Below, in pieces: positions 36,301-46,503 of a stretch of 64,000 bases of DNA. The notes under the pieces were generated by a model. The model was not told where the DNA came from and did not search any database. It saw only the letters and a list, made by a program, of their open reading frames with translations. Source of the DNA: Pectobacterium aroidearum (GTDB lineage: Bacteria > Pseudomonadota > Gammaproteobacteria > Enterobacterales > Enterobacteriaceae); the NCBI RefSeq assembly GCF_041228105.1, contig NZ_CP166097.1, forward strand, positions 4,154,001-4,218,000. Direction: 5' to 3'. Each line of letters opens with the position of its first letter. Position 1 is the stretch's first letter. The translations under genes were made by a program, and so were the position numbers.

Positions 36301-36783
36301 TTACGATGCCGTGACAAAATCAGCAATGCCCTTCTCGTCCATCCGATAGCGAACCCATTCGTCCTGCGGCTTCGCGCCAATGCTTTTATAGAAATCGATC
36401 GCGGGTTGGTTCCAGTCCAGCACGCTCCACTCCAGCCGTCCACACTGCCTTTCCTGCGCAAGACACGCAACCTGCTTCAACAACGCTTTGCCTGCTCCCG
36501 CATTACGATATGCCTGCGCGATGTAGAGATCCTCCAGATAAATGCCGTATTTTCCCAGCCAGGTTGAGTAACTCATGAAGAAAATCGCATAGCCAACAGG
36601 CTTATCGTCAATCTCGCAAATCAGCGTTTCCGCCGTCGCCCCCTCGCCAAATAACGAGTTTTCAATATCTTCAAGCGAGGCCAGTACTTCGTGACGTGCC
36701 TTCTCGTACACGGCAAGCTCGATGATTAAATCCAGAATCACGCTCGCATCTGATTTCTGCGCGGGGCGGATGACGATATTCAT
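36301..36783 (-). CDS. GNAT N-acetyltransferase (spermidine/thialysine acetyltransferase-like)
   Basis: 160-aa GNAT enzyme starting MNIVIRPAQKSDASVILDLI. The acetyl-CoA motif is IAQAYRNAGAGKALLKQV, preceded by YSTWLGKYGIYLEDLYIAQA, which is typical of the SSAT2/thialysine subgroup. The C-terminal LEWSVLDWNQPAIDFYKSIG is the usual GNAT motif B. It acetylates an amine substrate; which one is unknown. The start at 36783 is preferred; an upstream in-frame ATG at 36831 adds a non-family extension. It shares a short divergent promoter region with the LysR gene. Confidence 0.88.
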   Translation of the reverse strand: MNIVIRPAQKSDASVILDLIIELAVYEKARHEVLASLEDIENSLFGEGATAETLICEIDDKPVGYAIFFMSYSTWLGKYGIYLEDLYIAQAYRNAGAGKALLKQVACLAQERQCGRLEWSVLDWNQPAIDFYKSIGAKPQDEWVRYRMDEKGIADFVTAS

Positions 36784-36889
36784 AAAGGTTCTCTTCTCCA
36801 ATGCTAACTTTTCAGTACTGACAATAACCAAGGCTTGTCATGCTACCGGATTAAAAATACTGTATGAACTGCATTTCCTACAGCGACTG

Positions 36890-37822
36890 ATGAACAACAT
36901 GCATCTTGATTTACGGCGTATCGATTTAAATTTGCTGGTGGTATTTAACAGCGTATACCAGCATCGATCCGTCGCTACGGCGGCAAAAGAACTGGCGATG
37001 AGCGCATCAGCGGTCAGTCATGCGCTAACGCGACTGCGCAATACGTTTTCCGATGAGCTGTTTTTTCGTGTAGGCAACACCATGCACCCAACCGTATTGG
37101 CGGACGATATCGCGGAGCCGATCGCGGAAAGTCTGGCGCTGCTGACGCAAGGCCTGACGCCGCGTCCGCGCTTTAATCCCGCGCGCAGCTCGGAAAGCTT
37201 CACCTTCTCCATCACCGATTACACCGCATTTTCAGTCTTTCCCACTCTGATGGCGCAAATGGAAAAACTGGCGCCCCACATCAAATTCAATCTGGTCTAT
37301 TCGCCGCAGAAAGTCGCGATTACGGATTTGCTGGCAGGGAAAATCGATTTTGCTTTAGGGTTCACCGACATGACACAAGCGGAGAACAGGGAAATTGAGG
37401 AGATAGACTGGATTGAAGACAGCTATGTCATCATCACTGCCGCTGGTTATCCATCAGGCAAGACGCTTACGCTGGATGATTATCTCGCCGCCCGGCATCT
37501 TGTGGTTACGCCCTGGAATGAATCCCGTGGGGTGATTGACTACGCGCTGGATAAGCTCAATAAGAAACGTCATATAGCGCTGAAAACGCCATCGATGATG
37601 AGTGCGCCGTTTATCATCGCCGATTCAACGCTGATCATGGCATTACCGCGCAATATCGCGACAATCTTTGCACAACTCCTGCCGCTACAGATTCATCCTC
37701 TGCCTTTCACTGTGCCGTCCTATCGCGTGAAGATTTACAGCCATCGCCGTAATAGCCGTTCAGAAGCGAGCCAGTGGATTAAAAACCTGTTACACAGCCT
37801 TGTGACACATCCCATTAGCTAG
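36890..37822 (+). CDS. LysR-family transcriptional regulator
   Basis: 310-aa LysR-type regulator. The HTH is in LDLRRIDLNLLVVFNSVYQH to SASAVSHALTRLRNTFSDEL, typical of the NodD/LeuO-like subgroup with RIDLNLL. The C-terminal co-inducer domain starts near ESFTFSITDYTAF. ATG 36890 and ATG 36899 are both possible; a longer frame from 36722 overlaps the divergent GNAT gene and is unlikely. It probably controls itself and perhaps the GNAT gene 106 bp away. The effector is unknown. Confidence 0.88.
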   Translation: MNNMHLDLRRIDLNLLVVFNSVYQHRSVATAAKELAMSASAVSHALTRLRNTFSDELFFRVGNTMHPTVLADDIAEPIAESLALLTQGLTPRPRFNPARSSESFTFSITDYTAFSVFPTLMAQMEKLAPHIKFNLVYSPQKVAITDLLAGKIDFALGFTDMTQAENREIEEIDWIEDSYVIITAAGYPSGKTLTLDDYLAARHLVVTPWNESRGVIDYALDKLNKKRHIALKTPSMMSAPFIIADSTLIMALPRNIATIFAQLLPLQIHPLPFTVPSYRVKIYSHRRNSRSEASQWIKNLLHSLVTHPIS

Positions 37823-38180
37823 CCTGATTCTCCGCCATCTCGCACGGCTACAGCCATACTTTCGCTCCGAAATTACCTCCAATTACGGGTCAAGAGAAAC
37901 GCGAGTAGAGCGCTGTTTTCCCGATAAATAGATCCGCAAGATAACTTGTCATACAGGTAAATCGACAGAAAAACCAAATTAATCTATTGATATAAAATGG
38001 AAATAACTCCGCATATATTCTGCCTCACGCTATTTTCCCTGTCATTTTTTTGTGACCTGTCTAACACATACCAAGAAACGTAACCTTCTTAATAAAATCC
38101 GCAATAGTTAATCCCCACCAAGGAGATAACAATAGCCGCGAGCCTGGCAAGAAGTTCCTCAATCATCTTTGGAGTTTCCA
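37823..38180. other. Promoter region of the xyloside operon
   Basis: 358 bp without a gene. TGTGA-N6-TAACA at 38051-38066 is a CRP-like site about 115 bp upstream of the symporter start. GGAG at 38171-38174 is the ribosome site. No XylR-type or LacI-type operator was recognised. Confidence 0.4.
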
Positions 38181-39617
38181 ATGACCAACAATAATAAGCT
38201 GAGCGTTGCGGAGAAAATCGGCTTTGGCATGGGCGATGCCGCCTGTGGCATCGTCTATTCTTCCGTAACCATGTTTCTTACCTACTTTTATACGGATATC
38301 TATGGCATCTCCGCCGCTGCGGTAGGGGTTATGTTTCTGGTGACGCGCGTGCTGGACGCCATCGTTGATCCTCTGATTGGCATCATTGCCGACCGCACCA
38401 AAACCCGCTGGGGGCATTTCCGCCCGTGGCTGGTCTGGTTTGCCGTCCCCTACGCCGTGATTGCCGTACTGGCCTACACTACGCCGGAACTGAACGGCAC
38501 GGGTAAACTGGTTTACGCCTACATTACCTACACGCTGCTGATGCTGTTCTACACCTTTATCAACATCCCTTACTGTTCGCTCGGCGGTGTCATCACCAGC
38601 GATGAAAAGGACAGGATTTCCGCACAGTCTTACCGCTTTACCATCTCCTCAATGGCTGGGCTACTCGTATCGGTCGGCACGCTGTGGCTGGTCGACTGGA
38701 TTGGCGGTACCAACAAGCAATTAGGCTATCAGGGCACGATGATGATCATGGGCTGTCTGGCCGTCGTGATGCTGTTTTTCTGCTTTTTCACCACTCAGGA
38801 ACGCATCAATCCTGCGGTGGATAAAAATCAGAACGTCTGGGACGATGTCAGAAACCTGCTGAGCAACGATCAGTGGCGCATCGTGGCCATCATTACGTTC
38901 TTTTCCAGCATGGCAGGTGTCATGCGCGGTGCGGCGACGCTGTATTACGCAACCTACCTGATGGTCGGGCCAGAGCAAGGCAGCGCCGCCGGAACGGCAA
39001 TGAAATCCGCCTTTATTACCACCAGCGTCGTCGGCACCATTATTGGTGCAATGATGGCGGGCTACTTTGGCAAGCGATTCAGCAGCATAAGCCTGTTCAA
39101 GAACATTAACCTGCTGCTGGTGTTTGTCGGCGTCATCCTGTTTATGGTGCCGCCACAGTGGCTGGCGGTCGTCTTCCCGCTCTACTTTTTGATCGGCTTC
39201 TTCCACCAAATGTATCAACCGTTCAAATGGAACATGATGGCGAATGCCGCCGATTACGGCGAATGGAAAACAGGCCGTCGCATTACTGGTCTGTCATTCT
39301 CCGGCAACCTATTCGCACTGAAACTGGGTATGGCGGTTGCAGGTGCACTGGTCGGCTTTTCACTCGGCTGGTTTGGCTATGTTGCAGGTTCCCCCACACA
39401 AACACCGCTCGCCACTGCTGGTATTATCGGCCTGCTGAGCATCGGGCCATCGCTCTCCTATCTGGTTCTGTATTGGCTGGTACGTTTTTACAAGCTGGAC
39501 GATAAGACGATGGAAAACATTCAGGCTGATTTGGCAAAACGTCACAGCACATCTGACCGCGCACCGGAAAGCGAACTTCCTGTCGATCAAGGCCTAACGC
39601 CAAAAGGCGCAGCCTGA
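38181..39617 (+). CDS. GPH-family sugar:cation symporter (xyloside/oligosaccharide type)
   Basis: 478-aa glycoside-pentoside-hexuronide symporter with about twelve hydrophobic segments. Family blocks are SVAEKIGFGMGDAACGIVYS near the start, LDAIVDPLIGIIADRTKTRWG with the conserved RTKTRWGHFRPW loop, and NAADYGEWKTGRR. It resembles XynP/XynT-type xyloside transporters. It is followed at 53 bp by a GH43 enzyme, which supports import of xylo-oligosaccharides. ATG 38181 is six bases after GGAG. Confidence 0.9.
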   Translation: MTNNNKLSVAEKIGFGMGDAACGIVYSSVTMFLTYFYTDIYGISAAAVGVMFLVTRVLDAIVDPLIGIIADRTKTRWGHFRPWLVWFAVPYAVIAVLAYTTPELNGTGKLVYAYITYTLLMLFYTFINIPYCSLGGVITSDEKDRISAQSYRFTISSMAGLLVSVGTLWLVDWIGGTNKQLGYQGTMMIMGCLAVVMLFFCFFTTQERINPAVDKNQNVWDDVRNLLSNDQWRIVAIITFFSSMAGVMRGAATLYYATYLMVGPEQGSAAGTAMKSAFITTSVVGTIIGAMMAGYFGKRFSSISLFKNINLLLVFVGVILFMVPPQWLAVVFPLYFLIGFFHQMYQPFKWNMMANAADYGEWKTGRRITGLSFSGNLFALKLGMAVAGALVGFSLGWFGYVAGSPTQTPLATAGIIGLLSIGPSLSYLVLYWLVRFYKLDDKTMENIQADLAKRHSTSDRAPESELPVDQGLTPKGAA

Positions 39618-39669
39618 TCGCAAGACCCGCGGGTAGCCCGCTACCCGCCTTTACTCTCAGGACGATGAC

Positions 39670-41238
39670 ATGAGTACAGCACATTCTCCCTGGAACCCAG
39701 ATTTGGGCAACGGACGTTATAAGAATCCGATTTTATGCGCCGACTATTCCGATCCTGACATCGTGCGCGTGGGTGACGACTTTTACATGGTGTCGTCTAG
39801 CTTTAACCACATGCCCGCGCTACCGATCCTGCATTCCCAGGATCTGGTTAACTGGACACTGATCAACCACGTATTCAGCCGATTCGATCTGCCAGAATAC
39901 GAACACTTTCAGCCCGGCAAAGGTGTGTGGGCACCCAGCATTCGCTATCATGCCGGAAAATTCTGGGTGTTTTTCAGCACGCCCGACGACGGGATCTTTA
40001 TGTCACAGGCTGACGATCCCAAAGGCGAATGGAGCAAACCGCACTGTCTGAAACAGGCGAAAGGCTGGATCGACCCCTGCCCGTTCTGGGATGACGACGG
40101 CACCGCCTGGTTAATCCACGCTTTCGCCTTCAGCCGCAGCGGTAAGAAACACCTGCTGCAACTGTGCAAGATGGCAGAAGATGGTCGTTCCCTGCTTGAT
40201 GAAGGAAGGATCGTTGTCGATGGACGGGCAACACAGCCAACCATAGAAGGGCCAAAGCTGTATAAGCGCAACGGCTGGTATTACATTTTCGCCCCAGCGG
40301 GTGGTGTTCCAACTGGCTGGCAAACCGTGCTGCGTGCACGCTCGCTGGAGGGGCCGTGGCAGAGCCGGATCGTACTGCATCAGGGAAGCACATCGGTTAA
40401 TGGCCCGCATCAGGGCGGCTGGGTCGAATTAGATAACGGTGAAAGCTGGTTTGTACATTTTCAGGATCGCCATGCCTATGGTCGAGTCGTTCATCTACAG
40501 CCAATGCGCTGGCAGGATGATTGGCCACTGATCGGCGAACAGCACAATGCGCGGGGGTTAGGGCAACCCGTGCTGGAAGCAACCAAACCTTGTGTTAATA
40601 CCCCTATTGTCATGCAACAGCCATCAACCTCCGACGATTTCTCTTCGGCTACGCTGGGGCGACAGTGGCAGTGGCAAGCAAACCCTGACGAGCGCTGGCT
40701 GGCGCTAACCCATCCGGGGCTTCAACTGTTCTGTCAGCCCATGCCTACCCGCGCAGGTGAACCTTCCTGGTATGACGTACCTAATTTGCTGATGCAAAAA
40801 TTTCCGGCCGAGGAATTTGAGTTCACCACGCAGCTAACACCCGCTCTGGAACAGGTTGGGGATCGCTGTGGCCTGATGATTTATGGCGAGCGTTTCGCTT
40901 TCCTCGGTATAGAGAAAGGCGCGGAAGGTCTTGAATTGGTCACCGGATTCGGCTGGATGAGTGATGCGCAGCAGTTGGAGCAATATCAAAGGCGTTTGTC
41001 GGTGTTGCCCGAACAGCAGAACATTACCCTACGCGTCACCGTGCGGCAGAACGCTATTTGCCAGTTCTCCTGGCGGGTCGATAACGGGGAATATAGTGTG
41101 CTGGATGATAACTTCGCCGCAGGTCCGGGCAAGTGGGTAGGCGCTAAAGTGGGACTATACGCGCTGACGACGGCATCAGGAAACAGCGGGGGTCATGCTC
41201 GGGTTAAAGAGGTGAACGTCACCGCTATCGAACAATAG
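39670..41238 (+). CDS. GH43 beta-xylosidase / arabinofuranosidase
   Basis: 522-aa cytoplasmic enzyme without a signal peptide. The GH43 five-blade propeller occupies about residues 15-310: catalytic base Asp in NPILCADYSDPDIVRVGDDF, pKa-modulating Asp in KGWIDPCPFWDDDG, and acid Glu in ATQPTIEGPKLYKRNGWYYI. The C-terminal 200 residues form the concanavalin-like domain often found in GH43 xylosidases (DDFSSATLGRQWQWQ, NLLMQKFPAEEFEF). It should release xylose or arabinose from short imported oligosaccharides. Operon partner of the GPH symporter. Confidence 0.92.
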   Translation: MSTAHSPWNPDLGNGRYKNPILCADYSDPDIVRVGDDFYMVSSSFNHMPALPILHSQDLVNWTLINHVFSRFDLPEYEHFQPGKGVWAPSIRYHAGKFWVFFSTPDDGIFMSQADDPKGEWSKPHCLKQAKGWIDPCPFWDDDGTAWLIHAFAFSRSGKKHLLQLCKMAEDGRSLLDEGRIVVDGRATQPTIEGPKLYKRNGWYYIFAPAGGVPTGWQTVLRARSLEGPWQSRIVLHQGSTSVNGPHQGGWVELDNGESWFVHFQDRHAYGRVVHLQPMRWQDDWPLIGEQHNARGLGQPVLEATKPCVNTPIVMQQPSTSDDFSSATLGRQWQWQANPDERWLALTHPGLQLFCQPMPTRAGEPSWYDVPNLLMQKFPAEEFEFTTQLTPALEQVGDRCGLMIYGERFAFLGIEKGAEGLELVTGFGWMSDAQQLEQYQRRLSVLPEQQNITLRVTVRQNAICQFSWRVDNGEYSVLDDNFAAGPGKWVGAKVGLYALTTASGNSGGHARVKEVNVTAIEQ

Positions 41239-41316
41239 CCCGATAGCAGCTATAGGAAAATCACGGGTCTGGCTGTCTGATCTTAAGTACCGCTCTGGTA
41301 CCACATTGCTCCGGTA

Positions 41317-41742
41317 TTACACGCCGAGAGCATCAGCAGCCTGCTCGCTTTCCACTTTGGAAAAGTGCGCGTAGGTCAGTGCATCGAGTAGCGCTACGCG
41401 ATCGATCGTCGGATAAATCTCCGGGCTCTGCAAAAGCTGGCCGATGTCCTGAACACTCACTTGGGGATAGATGGCATGTAATGCAACAGCGATGTCGCGC
41501 GCGGCATAGCCCAGTTTACGTAAAATCACCGCAACCTGCTGGTGTGTTATCACATCCTGATAAACGGTATAAAGCACATCAGCAATTAATGTCGACGTCA
41601 AAACCGAAATACGGGACACATCCCCCGCTCGCCCACCCAATGCCTGAAGAATATGATCGACAGCCTGTTCCGGCGTTTTTCCCTGCGCCTGTTGTGAAGC
41701 CAGTACGGAAACCAGTTTATTTTTTATTTCATCATTTGCCAT
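41317..41742 (-). CDS. Unrecognised conserved-looking 141-aa protein
   Basis: Not recognised. It is a soluble, mostly helical protein without signal peptide or cysteine: MANDEIKNKLVSVLASQQAQ, then GKTPEQAVDHILQALGG, and RVALLDALTYAHFSKVESEQ near the C terminus. The sequence looks like repeated helical hairpins. GGAACCGA before the ATG is a modest ribosome site. It stands alone between the GH43 gene and nifJ, on the opposite strand to both. Codon use resembles the core genes, so it is likely a real gene. Confidence 0.7.
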   Translation of the reverse strand: MANDEIKNKLVSVLASQQAQGKTPEQAVDHILQALGGRAGDVSRISVLTSTLIADVLYTVYQDVITHQQVAVILRKLGYAARDIAVALHAIYPQVSVQDIGQLLQSPEIYPTIDRVALLDALTYAHFSKVESEQAADALGV

Positions 41743-42128
41743 CGTTCGGTTCCTTCATACATTCATTACAGATGTTATTTTAGTATAAGCACGCTACCTG
41801 TCATGGCAGTAATGAGCAAACAAAATCATACGCCGACACCCTTGAATTAGTACAAAAAGACATCAAATCGCTCTAAGGTGTATAATAACGACCATCTTTA
41901 GGAAACGCGGATTCTCCCTCATAATCCAAGCAACGCACATGCAGCTTGAAGTATGACGGGGATAAAACACAGTTTGATACAACTCCGCATACATCGTTCC
42001 ACCCTCTTTTTTCCTGAAATGCGATAATCCTCCGATAAAAATCGTATTTTCGTTTATGCCCAGTCATTTTCATCACCCGAAAAGACCATGTAAAATGAAG
42101 GGCTTAGTGAGCAAGAAGGCTATAAGTC
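41743..42128. other. Intergenic region upstream of nifJ with a doubtful small frame
   Basis: 386 bp. A 67-codon frame on the minus strand (42076-41873, MMKMTGHKRKYDFYRRIIAF to GRYYTP) has no matching family I recognise and no clear ribosome site, so it is not called as a gene. AT-rich sequence around 41775-41800 may hold the promoter of the 141-aa protein gene. Confidence 0.35.
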
Positions 42129-45100
42129 ATGATCACCACCGACGCTAATAACGCAGTCGCCTCTGTGGCCTGGCGAACCAATGAAGTCATCGCCATTTAC
42201 CCCATCACTCCCAGTTCCAGCATGGCTGAACAGGCGGCTGCCTGGTCGAGCGACGGCGGGCTGAATATATGGGGAGATACGCCTCGCGTTGTGGAAATGC
42301 AATCCGAAGGCGGCGCGATCGCTACCGTCCACGGCGCATTGCAGACGGGTACACTCGCAACCACATTTACCTCATCGCAGGGTCTGCTGCTGATGATCCC
42401 CACGCTGTATAAGCTGGCCGGTGAGCTAACCCCCTTTGTCCTGCACGTCGCGGCTCGTACGGTCGCGACCCATGCGCTTTCCATCTTCTGCGATCATTCT
42501 GACGTCATGGCCGTGCGCCAGACGGGCTGCGCCATGCTGTGTGCCAGTAATGTCCAGGAAGCGCAGGACTTTGCGTTGATTTCACAAATCGCCAGCCTGA
42601 ACAGCCGTCTGCCGTTTATCCACTTCTTTGACGGTTTCCGCACCTCGCACGAAATCAATAAGATTGAGCCACTGGGCGATGAGGTGATCCGCCAGCTTCT
42701 GCCACAGCAGGCCATTGATGCACACCGTGAGCGAGCACTTACACCGGAACGTCCGGTGATTCGTGGTACCGCTTCTAACCCAGATACCTTCTTCCAGGCG
42801 CGCGAAGCAACCAACCGCTGGTACGACGCGGCTTATGATCACGTTGAACAGGCGATGAACGATTTTGCCGCCGCGACAGGACGCCAGTACCAGCCATTTG
42901 AATACTACGGGCACCCTGAGGCGACTAAAATCGTCGTCCTGATGGGCTCCGGCGTCGGCACCTGTGAAGAAGTGGTCGATACGCTATTGATGCGCGGTGA
43001 GAAAGTCGGCGTGGTGAAAATTCGCCTGTACCGTCCATTCTCTGCCAAACATCTGCTGGCCGTGATTCCGCAAACGGCGAAGAGCATCGCAGTGCTGGAC
43101 CGCACTAAAGAGCCGGGAGCGCTGGCAGAACCGCTGTATCTCGATGTGATGACCGCGCTGGCCGAGGCGTTCTCCGCAGGTGAGCGTTCACTTATGCCGC
43201 GAGTGATTGGCGGGCGTTATGGGCTATCTTCCAAAGAATTTACCCCACAGTGCGTACAGGCGATCTTTAATGAGTTAGCACTTGCCAACCCACGGCCGCG
43301 CTTCACCGTGGGTATTTATGACGATGTCACCAATCTGTCTCTGCCTCTGCCGGAACAACATTTTCCTGGTAACGCATCGCTCGAAGCCCTGTTCTACGGT
43401 CTGGGCAGTGACGGCACCGTTTCTGCAACCAAGAATGCGATAAAAATCGTCGGCGAAACGACGCCGATGTTTGTGCAGGGCTACTTTGTCTATGACTCGA
43501 AGAAAGCCGGTAGCCTGACCGTTTCCCATATGCGTGTAGGCCCACACCCGATCAACTCAGCCTACCTGATCGATCAGGCAGATTTCGTCGCCTGCCATCA
43601 GTGGCAGTTTATCGACAAATACAGCATGGTCGAACGGTTGAAGCCCGGCGGTGTTTTTCTGATCAACTCGCCGTATAGCAGCGACGATTTGTGGCACCGT
43701 TTACCACAGGAAGTGCAAGCAGAGCTGAATCAGCGCAACGCCCGTGTGTACTGCATCAACGCCGCCAAGATTGCCCGCGAATGCCATCTGGGCGCGCGCA
43801 TCAACACCGTCATGCAGATGGCGTTCTTCCATCTGTCGCAGATTCTGCCAGCCGATGTGGCAGTAGAAAAACTGCGTACCGCTATCGCCAAAAGCTACGG
43901 CAGTAAAGGTCAGGAACTGGTTGAGCGCAACTGGCAGGCGCTGAGTGCCACATTGGAAGCGCTGGCAGAAGTGCAATTGGAAGCCATCAATCCAGACAGC
44001 CCGCAGCGCCCGCCAGTGGTTTCCGACGCCGCGCCCGATTTCGTCAAGACCGTCACGGCCGCTATGCTGGCGGGTCTGGGGGATACGCTCCCTGTATCAG
44101 CCCTGCCGCCCGATGGCACTTGGCCGACTGGCACGACCAAGTGGGAAAAACGCAATATCGCGGAAGAGATTCCGCTGTGGCAGCCTCAGCTTTGTACGCA
44201 GTGTAATCACTGTGTCGCCGCCTGTCCGCACTCGGCTATCCGCGCCAAAGTCGTCCAGCCTGACGCGATGGAAAATGCGCCCGCTTCACTGCAATCACTG
44301 GATGTGAAAGCACGCGACATGCGCGGCCAGAAATATGTGTTGCAGGTTGCTCCGGAAGACTGCACCGGCTGTAACCTGTGCGTGGAGGTCTGTCCGGCCA
44401 AAGACCGCCAGAATCCAGAAATCAAAGCCATCAATATGGAATCCCGTCTGGATAACCTGACGGCGGAAAAAGAGAACTTCGATTTCTTCCTGCAATTGCC
44501 GGAAATCGACAAATCCACGCTGGAACGTATTGATATCCGTACTTCCCAGCTAATTTCACCGCTGTTCGAGTACTCCGGCGCTTGTTCCGGCTGTGGCGAA
44601 ACACCGTACATCAAGCTGCTAACTCAGCTCTATGGCGATCGTCTGCTGGTCGCGAATGCGACGGGCTGTTCATCGATTTATGGCGGTAACCTGCCTACTA
44701 CGCCGTGGACTACCGATGCCAACGGCCGCGGCCCGGCCTGGGCTAACTCACTGTTCGAAGATAATGCCGAATTCGGTCTGGGCTTCCGCCTGAGCGTCGA
44801 TCAGCACCGTCAGCGCGCCGTGCGCCTGCTCAACAAGCTGGCTCCGCAGCTGCCGCCGGATCTGGTGAACGCATTGCAGGAAGAGTCCATCGCGCCCGAC
44901 CTGCGCCGTCAGCAGATTGAACAACTGCGTGGGCTGCTGTCAGCCATCAATGATACCGACGCCAACGTGCTGGCGAGTGAAGCCGATCACTTTGTCGATA
45001 AATCTATCTGGCTCATCGGCGGCGATGGCTGGGCGTACGATATCGGCTATGGCGGTCTGGATCACGTCATGAGCTTGAGCGAAAACGTCAACGTACTGGT

Positions 45101-45662
45101 GCTGGACACTCAGTGTTACTCCAACACAGGTGGTCAACAGTCCAAGGCGACGCCTCTGGGCGCAGTAACCAAGTTTGGCGAGAAAGGCAAACGCAAAGCA
45201 CGTAAGGATCTCGGCATCAACGTCATGATGTACGGCCACGTGTATGTCGCGCAAATCTCACTGGGCGCACAGCTGAACCAGACGGTAAAAGCGATTCAGG
45301 AAGCAGAAGCCTGGCCGGGTCCGTCGCTGATTATTGCGTACAGCCCGTGCGAAGAGCACGGCTACGATCTGGCATTCAGTCACGATCAGATGCGCCAATT
45401 GACAGCAACGGGCTTCTGGCCGCTCTACCGCTTCGACCCACGTCGTGCCGAAGAAGGGAAAGCCGCGCTGGTTACCGATTCTCGTCCGCCATCAAGCAGC
45501 TTGAGTGAAACGCTGCTGAAAGAGCAACGCTTCCGCCGCCTGAATAGCATGATGCCGGAAGAAACCGCACAGCTCTATGAAGAAGCAGAACTGGATCTGC
45601 GTCGCCGCTTTGACTTCCTGACCATGATGGCCGGCAAGGCAGAGAAAAACCCGCAGGAATAA
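42129..45662 (+). CDS. nifJ: Pyruvate:ferredoxin/flavodoxin oxidoreductase
   Basis: 1177-aa single-chain PFOR (E. coli YdbK type). Domain order: pyrimidine/thiamine-binding region (AIYPITPSSSMAEQAAAWS), the PFOR II and gamma domains, then a ferredoxin domain with CTQCNHCVAACP (from Cys689) and CTGCNLCVEVCPAKD (from Cys745). The C-terminal thiamine-diphosphate domain follows with YSGACSGCGETPY, GCSSIYGGNLPTTPW and GGDGWAYDIGYGGLDHV. It oxidises pyruvate to acetyl-CoA and reduces flavodoxin or ferredoxin. Both four-cysteine motifs are complete. A strong terminator follows, so it is monocistronic. Confidence 0.96.
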   Translation: MITTDANNAVASVAWRTNEVIAIYPITPSSSMAEQAAAWSSDGGLNIWGDTPRVVEMQSEGGAIATVHGALQTGTLATTFTSSQGLLLMIPTLYKLAGELTPFVLHVAARTVATHALSIFCDHSDVMAVRQTGCAMLCASNVQEAQDFALISQIASLNSRLPFIHFFDGFRTSHEINKIEPLGDEVIRQLLPQQAIDAHRERALTPERPVIRGTASNPDTFFQAREATNRWYDAAYDHVEQAMNDFAAATGRQYQPFEYYGHPEATKIVVLMGSGVGTCEEVVDTLLMRGEKVGVVKIRLYRPFSAKHLLAVIPQTAKSIAVLDRTKEPGALAEPLYLDVMTALAEAFSAGERSLMPRVIGGRYGLSSKEFTPQCVQAIFNELALANPRPRFTVGIYDDVTNLSLPLPEQHFPGNASLEALFYGLGSDGTVSATKNAIKIVGETTPMFVQGYFVYDSKKAGSLTVSHMRVGPHPINSAYLIDQADFVACHQWQFIDKYSMVERLKPGGVFLINSPYSSDDLWHRLPQEVQAELNQRNARVYCINAAKIARECHLGARINTVMQMAFFHLSQILPADVAVEKLRTAIAKSYGSKGQELVERNWQALSATLEALAEVQLEAINPDSPQRPPVVSDAAPDFVKTVTAAMLAGLGDTLPVSALPPDGTWPTGTTKWEKRNIAEEIPLWQPQLCTQCNHCVAACPHSAIRAKVVQPDAMENAPASLQSLDVKARDMRGQKYVLQVAPEDCTGCNLCVEVCPAKDRQNPEIKAINMESRLDNLTAEKENFDFFLQLPEIDKSTLERIDIRTSQLISPLFEYSGACSGCGETPYIKLLTQLYGDRLLVANATGCSSIYGGNLPTTPWTTDANGRGPAWANSLFEDNAEFGLGFRLSVDQHRQRAVRLLNKLAPQLPPDLVNALQEESIAPDLRRQQIEQLRGLLSAINDTDANVLASEADHFVDKSIWLIGGDGWAYDIGYGGLDHVMSLSENVNVLVLDTQCYSNTGGQQSKATPLGAVTKFGEKGKRKARKDLGINVMMYGHVYVAQISLGAQLNQTVKAIQEAEAWPGPSLIIAYSPCEEHGYDLAFSHDQMRQLTATGFWPLYRFDPRRAEEGKAALVTDSRPPSSSLSETLLKEQRFRRLNSMMPEETAQLYEEAELDLRRRFDFLTMMAGKAEKNPQE

Positions 45663-45675
45663 CCCTTCCTCTTCC

Positions 45676-45699
45676 AAACCGGCTTCGGCCGGTTTTTTT
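45676..45699 (+). terminator. Intrinsic terminator after nifJ
   Basis: AACCGGC-TTCG-GCCGGTT is an exact stem with a stable tetraloop, followed by a T-run. Confidence 0.93.
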
Positions 45700-45945
45700 A
45701 TATCTACTTTTCCTAGCTCTCCCCTCCGTCTGTCGCGTTGCCACATTGCTATACAAATTCAGCAACAATTTCGTGCTCCACACCATCCCTATTCGTATGC
45801 AATACCGTATACGCACCCAACGCTCATGGCACGGTTTGTCAGGCACGGTAAAGAGGGGCTGACAAGACGCAAGTTACCTTATACTTTATGAGATTATTCG
45901 CTCGTTACGGTATCAAACCGCTATCAAAGATGCAGAGGAAGAAAC

Positions 45946-46482
45946 ATGAAAGGAAAGTTCGCACCATCGCAAATTGCATTGCACTGGCTGGTTTTTCTGT
46001 TGCTCGTTGTGACCTATGCCACCATCGAACTACGCGGATTTGCTGAACGCGGCTCACTGCTGCGCACCGTGATGATCGTGACGCACTTTAGCTGTGGCGT
46101 CACCATACTGGTTCTTATGCTGGCACGTCTGTTCTTACGCCACCGGCATACCTCCCCCGCCATTACCCCACAGCCGCCACGTTGGCAAAGTGCGCTGGGC
46201 TCACTCACCCACGCCGTTATTTACCTGCTATTTATCACGCTGCCAATACTGGGCGTTGCCTCGCGCTATTACAATGGCCGGGACTGGATGCTTTTTGGTA
46301 TCAGTATGCCAACAGCCGCGACGCCGAATTTCGATCTTGCTGAAACACTGATTGGCTGGCATGAAACGCTGGCGCCATTAGGCTACTGGCTCATTGCCGC
46401 GCATACCGCCGCCGCTCTGTTCCACCACTATGTCATGAAAGACAACACGCTACTGCGCATGATGCCAGCCAAGCGCGATTAA
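45946..46482 (+). CDS. Cytochrome b561
   Basis: 178-aa inner-membrane diheme cytochrome b561 of the CybB family. Four hydrophobic segments are visible, with histidines for heme ligation in SQIALHWLVFLLLV, VTHFSCGVTILVL and AAHTAAALFHHYVMKDNTLL. LYNGRDWMLFG-like YYNGRDWMLFGISMP is the family loop. It may transfer electrons from quinol; the E. coli protein is a superoxide:ubiquinone oxidoreductase. It is followed at 21 bp by the amidase gene, with an apparent shared transcript. Confidence 0.92.
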   Translation: MKGKFAPSQIALHWLVFLLLVVTYATIELRGFAERGSLLRTVMIVTHFSCGVTILVLMLARLFLRHRHTSPAITPQPPRWQSALGSLTHAVIYLLFITLPILGVASRYYNGRDWMLFGISMPTAATPNFDLAETLIGWHETLAPLGYWLIAAHTAAALFHHYVMKDNTLLRMMPAKRD

Positions 46483-46503
46483 TCAGGCAACGAAGGAGCA
46501 AGA

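Noticed and set aside
41873..42076. 67-aa frame on the minus strand upstream of nifJ
   Set aside because: No recognised family, no clear ribosome site, and it lies in the promoter gap of nifJ. It is not called as a gene.
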